Of a stretch of DNA of 64,000 bases, positions 1 through 16,001 are shown piece after piece. Positions within the stretch are counted from its first letter, which is position 1. The number at the start of each line of letters is the position of its first letter. The notes under the pieces were generated by a model that was given only the letters and a program-made list of their open reading frames with translations, was not told the origin of the DNA and searched no databases. This DNA comes from Ipomoea triloba (Eukaryota > Streptophyta > Magnoliopsida > Solanales > Convolvulaceae): assembly GCF_003576645.1 (NCBI RefSeq), contig NC_044916.1, forward strand, positions 2,750,702-2,814,701, given 5' to 3'. Both the position numbers and the translations under genes were made by a program.

Positions 1-489
1 TGCAATTTTTCCGATATATTTTTTGTAAAAATTATTCCAAATTGTGCATAGAAATTATATTAAAACCTTTACCATTTGAAAAATTAATACCAAACATTTG
101 TAGTTTATAATAATTATAATTTTCAATCTAAGAAAAAATTGATTAACCAAGCTTTCTTAAATTTGTGCACACTTTTTTTTTTAACATGACAATATGATAC
201 CATTTTTTTAAAAAAAAATATAATGTATCGAAATATTTATTTATACAATTAAAAGCTCAAAATTATATTCTTCAAAAAAAAATTATTTTGCATATTTTTT
301 TTTGAATACAATTATTTTGCATATATTAAAGCATGTTTACATATTATTGCCAATAATTAAAGCCCAAGTCAAGAGATAATAATTGAATTATTTTTAGGGT
401 TAGATGTTATAATTGGATATAATTGTCACATAATATAAATGTGTAGGGTCTTTACTCAAAATTTTAAAAGTTTGGAAACTCTTGTTTTC
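1..489. other. AT-rich spacer upstream of CRK1
   Basis: No gene is visible. The sequence is AT-rich with homopolymer runs. Roughly 50-170 is recognisably similar to 11115-11250, and 360-400 to 7680-7730, so it belongs to the spacer that was duplicated along with the CRK genes. Confidence 0.6.
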
Positions 490-760
490 ACCAATAAGCC
501 CTAAAAAATTATTTCGACTTATTGAAGTATTCAAGAAAATTAAAATCCTTCCCAATAGTGTATACCTACAACTGTATATCATACATAATTCATATTTTAT
601 TTAGTTTTGAAAATATGTCATGCATTCAAATTTCAAGCTCCCTCAAAATTCTATCCATAATCTATTCAAAGATTCCTTATCTTTTAAGAAATAAAATCCA
701 TGGAATAAACGAATCCGTTGACAAGCATATAGCCATGTAGGAGGTGGAACTTATCTATAC
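490..760 (+). repeat. CRK upstream block, copy 1
   Basis: This block starts near CACCAATAAGCCCTAAAAAA and continues through the stretch ending GAATCCGTTGACAAGCATAT. Closely similar copies lie at 7797-8180, 20338-20640 and 53397-53760, each upstream of a CRK gene or CRK fragment. It marks the ancestral duplication unit (promoter plus gene). Small open frames within it are not conserved between copies. Confidence 0.85.
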
Positions 761-775
761 ATGTTCTCCTAATAA

Positions 776-941
776 TTATAGACATTTGGTTGAAAGGAAA
801 GAATTAAAAGAAAAAAGAATTGTAATTTAGTGAGAAAAGAATAAAGTAATAATAAAGTAATACATTAATTATTTGGTAGGAGGAATAAAATTACCAAGAA
901 TCGAAAGGGAATAAATGATATAAAAATTAAAATGTCTTTGT

Positions 942-973
<32 letters not shown>

Positions 974-975
974 TT
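776..975. other. MITE-like insertion with (AAT)n microsatellite
   Basis: The stretch begins with a TTTGGTTGAAAGGAAAGAAT type of sequence and ends in an (AAT)n run at about 942-973. A diverged copy lies at 20665-20860, upstream of CRK2. It is absent after the matching blocks at 8180 and 53760, so CRK1 and CRK2 share an insertion that the two fragmentary copies lack. Confidence 0.5.
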
Positions 976-1284
976 GTCATATAAAAACTCCATAAAATAC
1001 ACAACTTACTTAAAGAAGTTCATCATCATAATCAACAAACTCAATATGTCAACATGCATAGTACATATGAATACTCCCTGGCCGGTTTGTCACACTTCTT
1101 GAATTCGTTGTTGATGTTTTGAACTATATATGATAGTTAGTGATACTATTTTTTGATATGGTAAATTAGCAATTCCTATTGAGAATGTGCATTCAGTAAA
1201 TCTCACAATTGTGACTACAAAGAGATAAATCAGTTTAGCTTACCTATATATCTTAGCTGTTCAAACAAAGAAAACCATTAGACT

Positions 1285-1484
1285 GCTTCAACTCAAAGTC
1301 AAACTTGAAATTTTATGGTTATCAAGTCAACAACAAGTCCAAGTTAGTTAGGGTTGTCGTAGCTAGTGATAGTCTTTGTTCTTTTCAATAGTCTTCCAAG
1401 CTTAAACTCCTATTTAAGATGTTTAAAAACAAATTAAACCAAAATTACACATCTATCGAGCATATTATCATATTGCATCCTCCA
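1285..1484 (+). promoter_or_regulatory. Proximal promoter and 5' leader of CRK1
   Basis: A TATTTAAG box lies at 1411-1418, about 70 bp before the chosen ATG at 1485. That makes the earlier in-frame ATG at 1419 unlikely to be in the transcript. Two W-box cores on the minus strand (TTGACT, seen here as AGTCAA at 1297-1302 and 1325-1330) fit WRKY control, which is known for many CRK genes. The matching CRK2 promoter keeps the TATTTAAG box but has lost both W-box cores. Confidence 0.5.
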
Positions 1485-4673
<3,189 letters not shown>

Positions 4674-5406
4674 GGGAGATGGCCACGATTTATTGGGTTA
4701 TGTATAAAAGAAATGAAATTTTCTTGAAAAAGTTTAATTTGCTAGAACAATTGTGTAGGGAACTCTTTTTGTTTTTGGCTCTGATCTTAATTCTCTTCTA
4801 ATTTTTTTACCTTCTTACTTTTTGTATTTTCTGAATTTTCTCTTTAGCAAAAAATTAACCTTGACAAATGTTTTCTTCACTTTCAATGTTAGAAAAAAAT
4901 TGATTTATGGTATAATACTGAATAAGTGTGGCTTGAAACAAGTATTTGAAGCCGGAGTATATTTGTGGTCAAGAGTTCCTTTATAATTTTATGGAGTAAA
5001 TTATCAAAATGGTTCTTGAGTATATAGATTTGACTGATTTGTTCCTAGCGTTTAAAAACTGTCTAATTTATTCCTATCATTTCTTTAACCAAATTGGTCC
5101 TCCTGCACATGAGACAACATATTTTGAGGTATATAATGGTCTCATCACTACTATTGAACTATTTGGCTATCATTTTTTTAACCACTTTGGTCCTCATATT
5201 TGACGACGTGAGGACCAAATTGGATAAACAAATGATAGTCAAAGGACTAAATCAGTCAAATCAATATAGTCAAGGGACCATTTTTGTAATTTACTCAGAG
5301 ATAAAGTATGAGGAAATAACTCTATTAACCTTATGTTCACCGGTGATTTAACGGGTTGGGCACCAAGAGTACCAAATTGCTTAAAGAAAATAAAGTCAAA
5401 GGACTT

Positions 5407-6059
5407 TTAAAAAAAAAAAAAACCAAACCAAATATATTAATTAACCGCAAGGTCCGAACGAGCATTACAAGAAATAAAACGAGGAATACAATCAAAATAA
5501 GCAACATCTGCTATAGACGAATCAACTAACGCTTTCTTCACTATAACATGGGCTAACATATTCGCTTCCCTCTTGACAAACTGAAGACGAACTAAAGGCA
5601 TTTGGTCTAAAAGACAACCAATATCCTGAACTATTAAACCAAAAGGACTATTCCGCATATCACCAGACACAGCCTTTGTGACCACCTGACCATCGGTCTC
5701 CACAAGAATACGCTCCCACCCCTTCTGCTTGACCCAACTCAAAACCTCCCGGACCCCACCGCCTCCGCCTCCCGAACCGAGAACACACCCCCAACCAGTT
5801 TCCACCCCACCCCCACCACCTCCCCCTCTTCCCCTCGCATGCACGACCCAACCAAACCCTATACGATACTGTCCATAATCCATTGCTACGTCCACGTTGA
5901 CTTTCCGAAACCCATGCATAGGAGCCTGCTAATGACGCACAACAATACTAGCATCCGAAACAGTGCTTGAACTATGTGTAGCATTACGCACCTGCACCCA
6001 ATCACCATAATAAGCCAAAACCGTAGCTACCAATGTCTCAGGGTCCATACTCTGCTGAT
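5407..6059 (-). mobile_element. 5'-truncated LINE insertion with 16-bp target duplication
   Basis: It is flanked by the direct repeat TAAAGTCAAAGGACTT at 5391-5406 and 6060-6075, a target-site duplication typical of non-LTR retrotransposition. It carries an RNase H-like reading frame on the minus strand. The 3' end in element orientation is a T-rich tract rather than the usual poly(A), which is odd. Confidence 0.7.
5437..5919 (-). pseudogene. RNase H-like domain fragment of a LINE (RVT_3 type)
   Basis: 160 residues with the plant LINE/RNase H pattern: KVNVDVAM at the start, where the first catalytic Asp lies; a glycine-rich middle; ETDGQ, where a later Asp lies; and FVKREANMLAH near the end. 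The run of about 16 Gly and neighbouring low-complexity residues is unusual and may be replication slippage. Only the C-terminal part of ORF2 is present, so it is a dead fragment. Confidence 0.7.
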
Positions 6060-6391
6060 TAAAGTCAAAGGACTTAATTAGACAGTTTGAAAATGGAAGG
6101 ACCAAATAAGTCGAATTAATATACTCAAGGTATCATTTTTATAATTTACTCTAAACTTATGTTTAAACTTAACAAAAATTGATTGTTCTATTTATGTTAT
6201 TATCTTATATTATCTATAATAAAGCGAGATCTATCTTTTGGAAAAAAATTATACACATTTTTTCGAGTGAAAACGACATAGTTTTAAAAGATTTGTAGAA
6301 TTATTGATACAAACGAAATTAACATGTATGAATGCATTTATTGTGTTCACATTTACTGCAACAAACAAAGCATACTTACAAATTTTAATAA

Positions 6392-7231
6392 GAGTTAAAC
6401 CACAAATGGTCCTCTGAGTATTGGGGTAGTACTCCTTTTAGTCCTCGACTTTCAATTCAACCACAAATGGTTATCTGACTTTCATTTTTGACCACAAATA
6501 GTCCTCCATTAAAATTTCTGTTAAATAGGTGTTAAATCTATGGGCATTATCGTCAAATTGATATATATAATGGTCATAAAATAAAAATGTTTAGAATTTT
6601 TCACCAACAAGCATAATTGAAACAATTAACAAATCTAAATACTCCTAAACAAAAAGACAATACACCTTATTATCGTAATTATGCGTACAAAATGAAGATT
6701 TAATATTAGAGCTATCTTTTTTAATTTAATCAACAGATTAAAATGGAAGAATTTTTTTTTTTTTAAAAAAAACCTTGCTTCTATCATTTTCATATATGGT
6801 TGTTCATACATGATCGATTAATAGTTTTTACTTTTCATTAAACATTTTGTTTGGGACATAACTGAAGGCTACCACCGTTGAATTATTATAATTAATCAAG
6901 TACAAATTGCAAACATTAATCATGGATTTTTATTTAATTTCTTCATTTATGTAAATCGTCACGTCCATTTTGTTTTTTTATTTATTAACTTAATGTTTAT
7001 TAATGTTTGAAATTAATTATGCTGTCATATAATTCTAAAAAAGAGGTAATAATAATAATATTAATCAATTTGACGATATTACCCCTAAATTTAACACCTA
7101 TTTAACAGAAATTTTAACAAAGGACTATTTGTGGTAAAAAATGAAAGTCAGAGGACCATTTGTGGTCGAATTGAAAGTTGAGGACTAAAAGTACTAGCCC
7201 AATAGTCAAGGACCATTTGTGGTATTAACTC
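6392..7231. mobile_element. MULE-type MITE with about 170-bp TIRs and 9-bp TSD
   Basis: The target duplication TTTTAATAA flanks it at 6383-6391 and 7232-7240. The left terminus (GAGTTAAACCACAAATGGTC) and the right terminus are inverted copies over roughly 170 bp, down to GTCAAATTGAT. The interior is AT-rich and non-coding. A 9-bp TSD with long TIRs is characteristic of Mutator-like elements. Confidence 0.8.
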
Positions 7232-7431
7232 TTTTAATAACCACATGTTTTGAATTGCAAATGATTTTTACAATCTCCCAGACTAACATTAATTTTTTTT
7301 TTTGAAAATCGACTAACATTAATTGATTAGATATGAATTTAAAATTTAAAATAGTATTTAATTTACACTAACATCTACACCTACTTCAACACTATAAATT
7401 AATCATCATACCACATCAAATACTACAAAAA

Positions 7432-7647
7432 GGTTTAGATTGGCCTGGGTTCCTTCAAAGTGACTTTTTTAGGCAGAGTTCTCTCTCTCAATTACCACCG
7501 GAGAATGAGACGTTAAAGGAATCTGTAGAGCTGGAGAAAAAGAGATTTGAGGAGTCTATTTGTCATATTAGAGAGCAGCATAAACTCTTTGAAGGCTACA
7601 GTAAAGGGACAAGTAGGAGTTCCATTGGGACTGCAATTGAATGTTAG
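7432..7647 (+). pseudogene. Unidentified exon-like remnant with charged helix
   Basis: An open frame without a start codon runs through GLDWPGFLQSDFFRQ and then a Lys/Glu-rich helix (ETLKESVELEKKRFEESICH) to a TAG at 7645. Codon usage and composition stand out from the AT-rich surroundings. It looks like the 3' exon of a host gene or a captured gene fragment. I do not recognise the family. The CRK-type spacer homology resumes about 35 bp downstream, so it lies just outside the duplicated block. Confidence 0.4.
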
Positions 7648-7796
7648 ACTCGCGCCTCCAAGTGACCGTCCAATAAATGCTTAAGTCAAGAGGTCATAAT
7701 CGAATTATTTTTAGAGTTAAAAATATAATTGTCGCATGATATAAATAATGTTTCAAATTTTTACACTAAATTAACAAGTTGGAAACTTTTTTGTTT

Positions 7797-8180
7797 TCAT
7801 CACCAATAAGCCTTAAAAATTATTTCAACTTATTGATGTATTCAAGCAAATTAAAACTTTACAGAAGTAAAATAAATTTCTTCCCTAATAGGACATTAGG
7901 ACCATTGTATAGTGCCTACAACGGTATATAATACAGAGTTCATCATCATCCAGAGTTCCAGACTCATTCCTGCGCTGAATCTCTCAATTATCAGTTGCAT
8001 TTTATTTAATCTTAAAAATATGTCATGTATTATATTCAAATTTCAAGCTCCCTAAAATTCCATCCATAATCTATTAAAAGATTCCTTGTTTTTTAAGATA
8101 TAAAATCCATTGGAAAAACGAATCCGTTGACAAGTATATAGCCATGTAGCTAGGAAGTGAAACATATCTATGTTCTTTAA
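7797..8180 (+). repeat. CRK upstream block, copy 2
   Basis: A diverged copy of the block at 490-760, closest to the copy at 53397-53760: both contain the extra CATCCAGACTCATTCCTGCG stretch or a close variant. It leads into the promoter of the shattered CRK copy at 9613. Confidence 0.8.
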
Positions 8181-8478
8181 AGTTTAAACCATATGCTAAT
8201 ACAGTCACCCATAAGAAACAATTTTAATTTTTTGGGTGATGAGGAAAACTCGTTAGTTATTATTGGGTGTGTGCACATTTAAATCTCGTCTTGGGACCCT
8301 AATTTGTAAAAGATCACAAGAAGGCCATCTTAGGTTGTTTATAATTGATCAACTTAAATCAAGAAAGCTAGTTTATTCGCATATTTTTCCCGTAGATGAC
8401 TGACTCAAGCTAATAAGGCTAAGTTATTCCCATCACGAGTGGAAACCAAGTCAACAACCGATCAAGTTTGTTGTTTTA

Positions 8479-9173
8479 GAGCAACTCCAAGGGAGCACTA
8501 AATCGCCAAATTCCAACTGCAAAACACCATTTCGCCATTTTTATGCGCGCCACTGTTCACTCACGGCAAATGTGTTAAGGGTGGCAAAATTACTTTTTTG
8601 TCCTTGATTCTTTATACAATTCTAAATGTACCCTTACTTTGTTTTAGATGTATTCTTTTATTTTGTTAAATAATTAAATTTAAAATTTGTATTATTAAAA
8701 AAATTATACCACTTTTAAGATCTCATCAAGACGATTGAAACGAGACTAATATTCAACATATATTAATTAAAATTGAAAATATTTTGTATTAAAATATAAA
8801 TGTTACTAAAAAGTTATTATGTACCTGACAAATTATATTTTATATTAAACTAATTAAATTCGAACTAATAAAGTTTTAAAATTTGAGAAATTAAATTCTT
8901 TTAGTGTAAAATAATATTTGGTGTAGAAATTTGAATTGGTGTTTTGGTGTAATGGATTGGAGATGAATAAAATTTGGTGTAAGAATATTCATTTTGATGT
9001 GACATTTGGTGTAAATTTTTAGTGTTTTGGGTTTGAGTTGCTCTACTTCTCCAATAGTATAAATTTTGGTGTAGATTTTGAGAAGATTTTGCAAGTGTGA
9101 TTAGGAAAGAGAGAATGAAGTGGAAGAAGAAAAAAAAAACCCAAAACAAAGCTGACCAAAAAAAATTAAAAAA

Positions 9174-9224
<51 letters not shown>

Positions 9225-9429
9225 CGCGCCCGCCTGGGCGCATGATTTGCGCCTCACGCATGTGAGGCGCAAATCAAAATGTCAGGTGGGCCCCATTAAT
9301 TTCTGATAAAATTTTTATATTTGCAGAAAAAAAAAGTTGGCCAAATTTTCATTCTTCCCATTTGTATTAAACCCAAGCACTAATTTTAAGGCCTAAAATC
9401 TTGTGCCAGATTTCACTAATGGTAAAGGC
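8479..9429. other. Insertion in the spacer upstream of the shattered CRK, with (AT)n
   Basis: The paralogous spacer at 53880-54080 runs on without this roughly 950-bp segment, so it is an insertion. It starts GAGCAACTCCAAGGGAGCAC, a type common at the ends of plant MITEs, and carries repeated TTTGGTGTA units, an (AT)n microsatellite at 9177-9223 and a short GC-rich hairpin around 9230-9280 (GATTTGCGCCTCACGCATGT and its inverse). I could not find a clear TSD. No gene is visible. Confidence 0.5.
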
Positions 9430-9650
9430 CCCTACAATAATTATTTCTATTTTTGATCTTACAGTGGTTTGTCACTCCTCTTGAATTCATTCTTGATGTA
9501 CTGAAATATGATGGTTATTGATACTCTCTCTTATTTTCAAACTCCTCAAACCTTAATCTCCTAATTAAAGATCATTAAAAACAAAACAAAAGTACAGATA
9601 GACCATATTACCATGCATCCTCCGATGTTGCTCCACTTGCATGCTGATCG

Positions 9651-10584
9651 CAAATTTCATTGTGCACCGCGTATCAAAACGACGTCGTTTTGATTACTGA
9701 AAATAAACGGATGAAACGGTATCCGTTCCGCGCAATTGTAGTTTCCTTTCAACACAACTGCAGTTCCCTTTCAATGGCAAATTATTGTGTGGACCATGGT
9801 CCACACAGCTATGTGGACCATAATCAAATGTATATTTTTAATGTACTAAATGTACATTATTTTTGTACTGAATGTACATTATTTTTATACTATAAAAATA
9901 ATGTACATTCAGTACACAAATAATGTACATCCCCTGAATATAATATACATTATTTTTATATTGAATGTGCATTATTTAATAGTATGGTCCACACAATAAT
10001 GATTGCCTTTCAATATAACTGCAGTTCCTTTTCGATATAACTGCAGTTTCATTCGACATTATACACTCAAATATGTGAAATTGTTATTCAGTTTCCTTTC
10101 AACACAACTACAGTTTCTTTTATAATACACTGTAATTTTCTTTCACAACTACAATATCACCCAATATACAATATCATTTTCTTTTATAACACAACTACAA
10201 TATCATTTCGATATAACTACAGTTTCATTAAACAATATACACTCAAAAATGTGAAACTGTTATTCAGTATCAGTTCAACACAACTGCAGTTCCCTGTCAA
10301 CACAACTGTAGTTCTTTTTCGATATAACTACAACACAAAAAAATGTGAAACTGTTATTCAGTATCAGTTCGACACACTTGCAGTTCTTTGTTGATATAAC
10401 TGCAGTTTCATTCGATAATATAAAAACAAATGTGAGGCAGTATCTTTTAAGATGAATTGTAGTATCAGTTACGAAGCTCCGTTACAACTAACGACCGTCA
10501 TTTTTTCCACTTGTTAAAACAACATCATTTTCTAACCAAAATTTACAATGCATTATAAATCATGGTTCACCGTACAACGAGTGT
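9651..10584. mobile_element. Insertion with 11-bp target duplication (possible MULE)
   Basis: The direct repeat CATGCTGATCG flanks it at 9640-9650 and 10585-10595; the intact paralogues have a single CATGCTGATCA. An 11-bp duplication would fit a Mutator-like element, but the ends show only weak inverted similarity. The interior has the palindrome AAAACGACGTCGTTTT, a GGTCCACACAGCTATGTGGACC-like hairpin and many diverged repeats of the ACACAACTGCAGTT type. There is no transposase. Confidence 0.6.
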
Positions 10585-10654
10585 CATGCTGATCGCCCTA
10601 TTCATGGGCGCTGTTTCCCAATACAATTACAGATACTTTTGCCCCAACACCTCC

Positions 10655-11260
10655 CATCATCTTCAGTCACTTTCAAATTTGTATATAAAAACTATCGTTG
10701 ACTTATGAACATGACTTCCAACCTCTCAAAATCAATCTTCAATCCATCCACGTCACTCTTTGTATATAGTATTGTACCATTTGTCGTAATGCAAAGTTCC
10801 CAGAAGTTTCCTTGACTAGCTAGTTATCAATTAAGACTAATTAAATTCTATTTCAACTAACCGAATTAAATTTTAAAAATAACACAGTTCTATCTTATGA
10901 GTTTAAGTCGATCTGCTCACATCTCCTACCCTATAATTCAAACTCCTTTATCAAAATATACAAATAAAAAAAAAAGCGTGGAAAAGAATTTAAACCTTTG
11001 TACCTTGACAATTTTTTTTTTTTTTGAAAGCTTTGTACCTTGACAATTGTGTATTTAAAATTCTAAAACTGTGGATAAAAAATCAAATCTTTATTTTTTT
11101 TTTGTGACGCAATTTTACATATTTATACATAAAAATTATATTAAAACCTTTAACATTTGAGAAATTAATATTAAACATTTGTATTTTGTAATAATTATTA
11201 TTTCCCATCTATGAAAAAGTCCAATATTAATTAACTAAGCTTTCATAAGTTCGTGCTGTT

Positions 11261-11299
<39 letters not shown>

Positions 11300-11621
11300 C
11301 ATGATACCGTTTTTCGAAAAATAATTTATCAAAATGTTTACTTTATACAATTAAATTCGTCAACGTTTACCAATTGTTATACTATTGATCAAATACTATT
11401 GATCAGGGTCTATTTTACATTGTGGACAATTATCTAAAAATTATATATCTACAATTAACATATTATATATTTTCAATTAATAAATTATGTGTCTGTAAAT
11501 AAATTGAAGACGCATTATACATTAACTATATATAGACACATAATTTATTAATTGCATATTATATAACTGCAGTTAACATATTGTGTTTATAGTTAACATA
11601 TTATGTGCCTTCAATTAATTT
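10655..11621. repeat. Spacer block inside the CRK pseudogene
   Basis: It begins CATCATCTTCAGTCACTTTC and is similar to 19367-19760 for the first 400 bp, and around 11115-11250 to the start of the window (50-170). It therefore consists of intergenic DNA normally found upstream of the CRK units, now lying between two halves of the FCPNTS..TST segment. It includes an (AT)n run at 11266-11297. The mechanism is unclear (unequal exchange or template switching). Confidence 0.6.
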
Positions 11622-11763
11622 GTACTCCCACCAGCACTTATACAACCAATGTTAAGTCTCTCCTCTCCGCTCTTTCTTCCAACGGCAACGACGAAAATGG
11701 TTTCTACAACTCCACCGCCGGCGGGGACCGTGACACCGTGTATGTCATGTTCATGTGCCAGGG

Positions 11764-11941
11764 ATTGGACAAACGATTTTGAATTTTCTCAACATATTAC
11801 AGAGAGAGAGAGTCCTTTTATCATAGGCTTCTAAAGACTCTCATATTCTACTGATTACAGTTAAAGACTTAATCAGAACCACTAATACAAAACTATATAA
11901 TAAAACAAATATAGAATACATATTAATGATATAACTCACAC
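11764..11941 (-). repeat. copia-1 LTR, left (3' LTR)
   Basis: 178 bp. It differs from the right LTR by an extra AG in the AGAGAG tract and a few substitutions, so this insertion is older than copia-2. Confidence 0.9.
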
Positions 11942-11995
11942 TCCCCCTCAAGCGCAAGGTTGGATTTCAGTAACATTGAGCTTGTCTCGAAGTGT

Positions 11996-14900
11996 CTAAA
12001 ACCGTTTTGCAGGTAGTGGCTTGGTGAAGATATTTGCGAGCTGATCCTGAGTAGAGATAAAATTGACTATGAAGTCACCAGAAGCAACTTTGTCTCGAAC
12101 AAAATGAAAATCGATTTCAACGTGTTTAGTCCGTGCGTGAAAAACTAGATTGGCTGCCAGATAGGTGGCTCTGAGATTGTCACACCACAGGTGAGCAGGC
12201 GTGCTGGAATCCAGACCAAGTACCCGCAGCAGAGAAGTAACCCATGTAACCTCGGCTGTTACATCAGCTAACCCCTTGTATTCGGCTTCGGTAGACGAAC
12301 GTGCCACAGTACGTTGTTTTCTGGAGAGCCATGAGATCAAATTGTCACAAAAAAACACTGCATAGCCACTGGTTGATTTCCAGTCGACTAGGCACCCAGC
12401 CCAGTCTGAGTCCGAGTAAGCATGTAAGGCTGCGGATGAAGAAACAGACAAACGTAGGCCATAATTTTGAGTACCCTTGATATAACGGAGAACCCGCTTC
12501 AGTAGGCCCTAGTGATCTGTGGTTGGAGAGTGCATGAACTGGCAGAGTCTGTTGACAAAGTATGAGAGATCCGGTCGGGTGATTATAAGGTATTGTAGCG
12601 CCCCAACTATCCGACGATATTGAGTCGGATTATCAAATGAATCAGTACACGGAGTGGCTGGCTGTGTAACCGCAGCAGGAGTGGCAAGCGGTTTACAATC
12701 CGTCATTCCTGCTCGGGACAAAATATCTTTCATATACCGACGTTGTGAAAGTAAGAACCCATGTTTGTCAGAGATAGTCTCAATGCCGAGGAAAAAACTT
12801 GGAGCACCTAAGTCCCTGATTTTAAATGCTTTGGATAACCGTTGTAGCAAAGTAGCAATCAAGGGTTCATCATTCCCCATAATGATGATGTCATCGACAT
12901 AGACTAACAAAAACACTCGTGACACACCGACAGAGTAGTAGAAGAGAGAAACATCTGTCTTGGAGGCGGAGAACCTGGTTGTAATTAGGAAATCATGTAA
13001 TCTTTTGAACCATGCACGAGGGGCCAGTTTGAGGCCATATAGAGAACGTTGAAGATGGTAGACATGACCAGGATGATTGGGGTCTTCGTAGCCCGGTGGT
13101 TGTTTCATGTAAACTGTCTTAGATAAATGGCCATTTAAAAAGGCATTGTGAACATCTAGTTGTCTAAAGCCCATTGCTTGGAGACAGCAATGAGAACAAT
13201 AATCTAACCGTTGTTGGTTTGACGACAGGGCTGAATGTGTCGAAAAAATCTTCACCAGCTACCTGATTGAAGCCTTTTGCAACAAGGCGAGCTTTATGAC
13301 GTTCAACTGACCCATCAGCCTTTCTTTTAGTACGAAAGACCCACTTGCAACCTATAATGTTCATGTCTGGAGTTGGAGATACCAATTTCCAGGTGTTATT
13401 GTGTAATAATGCATTAAACTCCTGATCCATGGCGTCTCGCCACTGTGGATGCCCTACAGCCTGTGAGTAGCATGTGGGTTCAGTGGTGGTATTAAGAGCG
13501 AAGAATTACTCACCCGTACCACGGGTTTTCCGACGCGTTCGCATGGCGTGACCATCGTGATGAGTTTGACTGGTTTGAGCCTGTGATTCGGTGGTTACTG
13601 TAGGAGCCTGTATGGGTAATGGTGGGGGCTCCTGTGCTAGTGGCACCTCATTGATTCCAGGATCCGGAAGAGAGGGAATGACCAACGGACCTGCTCCCCA
13701 TGGAGTAGTGTTAGGTTCCTGAGTTGACTCAACCTGCAAGGTAGCCTGTAAGTCAAAAGGAAAGACGGTTTCATCAAACCGGACGTGACGACAGATAAAG
13801 GTAGCCCCAGTGTTCAGGTCCATGCAGCGGTAACCCCTAAAGGACGTTGGGTAACCTAGGAATACACACGGTGCCGACCTATACTCTATCTTGTGGCGAT
13901 TGTAGGGTTGCAGATAGGGAAAACATCGGCAACCGAAGACTCGGAAGAACGTGTATTTGGGCTGAGTATGAAACAGTCGAAAGTGTGGACTTTGAAAATT
14001 TATCGCGGAAGAAGGTAGGCAATTGATTAAGTATGTGGCTGTCTCAAACGCATAGTCCAGTATTTTTGTGGTGTTGAACTGTTGGCAAGTAGAGACAAAC
14101 CGGTTTCAACAATATGTCTGTTCCGGCGCTCTACCCGGCCATTTTGTTCGTGGGTATATGCGCATGATTGTCTATGATTTATGCCTAGTGATTCAAACAC
14201 CTTGTGAAGGCGAAGATATTCACCCCCTAAGTCTGACTGGATGGCTTTGATAGAACGAGAAAACCGCCGTTCTACCATCACCCGAAAGGAATCAAAGATT
14301 TTATATATGTTTGATTTTAACCGTAATGGGTAAAACCAGCAGTAACGTGAATAATCGTCTACAAATAATAGAAAATAACGAGACCCAGAAGAATAAATTA
14401 CAGGAGACGGACCCCATATGTCCGTGAATAATAAATCTAGTACATTTTGACTAGTAGTAGCAACCCTATCTAAAGGAAAACGAGCAGATTTCCCTAGTTG
14501 GCACGCAGTACACAGTTTAGGATTACTTGAATTATTTGCTGACACGGGACAATTTTGCAAGACGCGACGAAGGACTTGGCTGTGCGGATGGCCTAGACGC
14601 TGATGCCACACGGTTGAAGAGGCTCTAGCTGACAGGAACGCAAAATGTGACCGGTTTATTGGTAACTTGTATAAACCACCCGCTGTTGACCCCTTAAGAA
14701 AAACCGCCCGAGTGTTGCAGTCCTTCACAAGAAAACAATCATTATGGAACTCGAAAAATACATTGTTTTCATTAGTAAATTGATTAACTGATAAAAGGGG
14801 TAAGGATAATTTCGGGACGTGTAATATATTGGACATGGTTAATTGTTTAGATTGTGTTGGAATTACTGCATGACCCACACGTGAGACAACCAAACCTGCG

Positions 14901-16001
14901 CCATTTTCGACTTTGAGCACGTCGCCGCCTATATATGCATCGGATTGATCCATCATTTGCTGATCCGGGGTAGCATGAGTCGAGGCTCCCGTGTCGGGAT
15001 ACCAGGCCTCGGAGATCTGCTGCGTGTCACCTGAAACAGCAATATTAGCACGGGGACTGGGATTATCATCGTATCTTTTATAACAATACAATGCCGTATG
15101 CCCGTGTGCCCTGCAGATCTGGCATCGTGGAGATCCAGAACCCGAACCAGATTCATTGCCGCCCCGTCCGCGTGCCTGGGAGTTGCGACCACGTCCTCGC
15201 CAGTTTCTGTCGCGACCACCCGATGAGTGCCGCCCGCCGGAATTGGAACTGCCTCGACCGCGACCTGCATACATTGCCGTCGGAGGAGGAGACGCGGCCA
15301 CCGTGAAATCGTCGGAGTGTATGAACTCCTGGTTTTGCAGATGATCTGCCAGCTGCGCTAGTGTGATAGGGGCGCCGGTCATGGTGAGAGCGCTCGCCAT
15401 TGACCGATATTCCGGTCGTAAACCCCGGAGGACGTACAAAACCTGCTCGGTCGATGAAAGTGGCCAGCTGGCGAGGGAGAGAGCCTCCACGATCAGTTGA
15501 GCCTTGCCGAGGTATTCCGCCAGAGAGGCGTCACCTTGCCTGAGCGTCTGGAATTGCCTGAGAAGGCTCAGACATCGCGACCACGACGAGGACGCCAACG
15601 CGGTGGTGATGGACTCCTAGACCTCCCGCGAAGTGTTTCGACCGACGGCGAGATACATGGTTTTGTCGGTGAGGGAGGAGATCAGCAATGACAGGATTGA
15701 CTGATCCTGTTAGACCTAGGCCGGATATGCCGGATTCGGCTGCGGTGGAGGTGCCGACGCAGCAGTCGTGGGCGGTTGAGGAGAAGGCGGGATGGTCGCC
15801 GGCGGACATGGGTGCGATCCATCGAGAAATCCAAGCAGCCCTTGGCCCTGGAGGAACGGAACGAGCTGCATCCGCCAATAGAGATAGTTTCTCGCCGTTA
15901 GTTTGATTGAGACGTAGTGATGCGCCGCCGTGAGGGCGGTGGGGGTGACCGGCGAAGGAACGGCGGTGGTGGTGACTGTGCCGTCGGTGGGCGTGGGTCA
16001 T
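11996..16001 (-). pseudogene. copia-1 Gag-Pol polyprotein, frameshifted
   Basis: Pieces in element order: a frame-broken Gag start near 16001; 15598-14027 with Gag, the zinc knuckle CQICRAHGHTALYC, the protease DTGAS motif, the integrase zinc region (WHQRLGHPHSQ...CTACQLGK) and the catalytic core (FTDIWGP, IQSDLGGEY, HEQNGRVERRNRHIVETG); 13823-13506; 13430-13164; 13255-12509 with the reverse transcriptase YVDD motif; and 12451-11996 with RNase H ([19 protein letters not shown]) ending FTKPLPAKRF. At least four frame breaks separate them. Domain order PR-IN-RT-RH is diagnostic of Ty1/copia. Confidence 0.9.

Larger units (their letters stand above)
4994..6151. mobile_element. TIR element (MULE-like), interrupted by a LINE
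   Basis: The left end GAGTAAATTATCAAAATGGT is mirrored by the right end at about 6100-6151, with a further internal inverted copy ending at 5297. The flanks TTTTATG and CTTATG could be a degraded 9-bp duplication. There is no transposase. The small frames at 5009-5351 are only repeat sequence. The 320 bp between CRK1 and this element (4674-4993) should hold the CRK1 3' UTR, but I see no clear polyadenylation signal. Confidence 0.5.

Noticed and set aside
1419..1484. Upstream in-frame ATG for CRK1
   Set aside because: It lies 1 bp after the TATTTAAG box and would put a charged stretch before the signal peptide; ATG 1485 is the better start.
15091..15906. Plus-strand frames through the copia-1 gag region
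   Set aside because: They are shadows of the minus-strand Gag; the higher GC content there leaves long antisense frames open.
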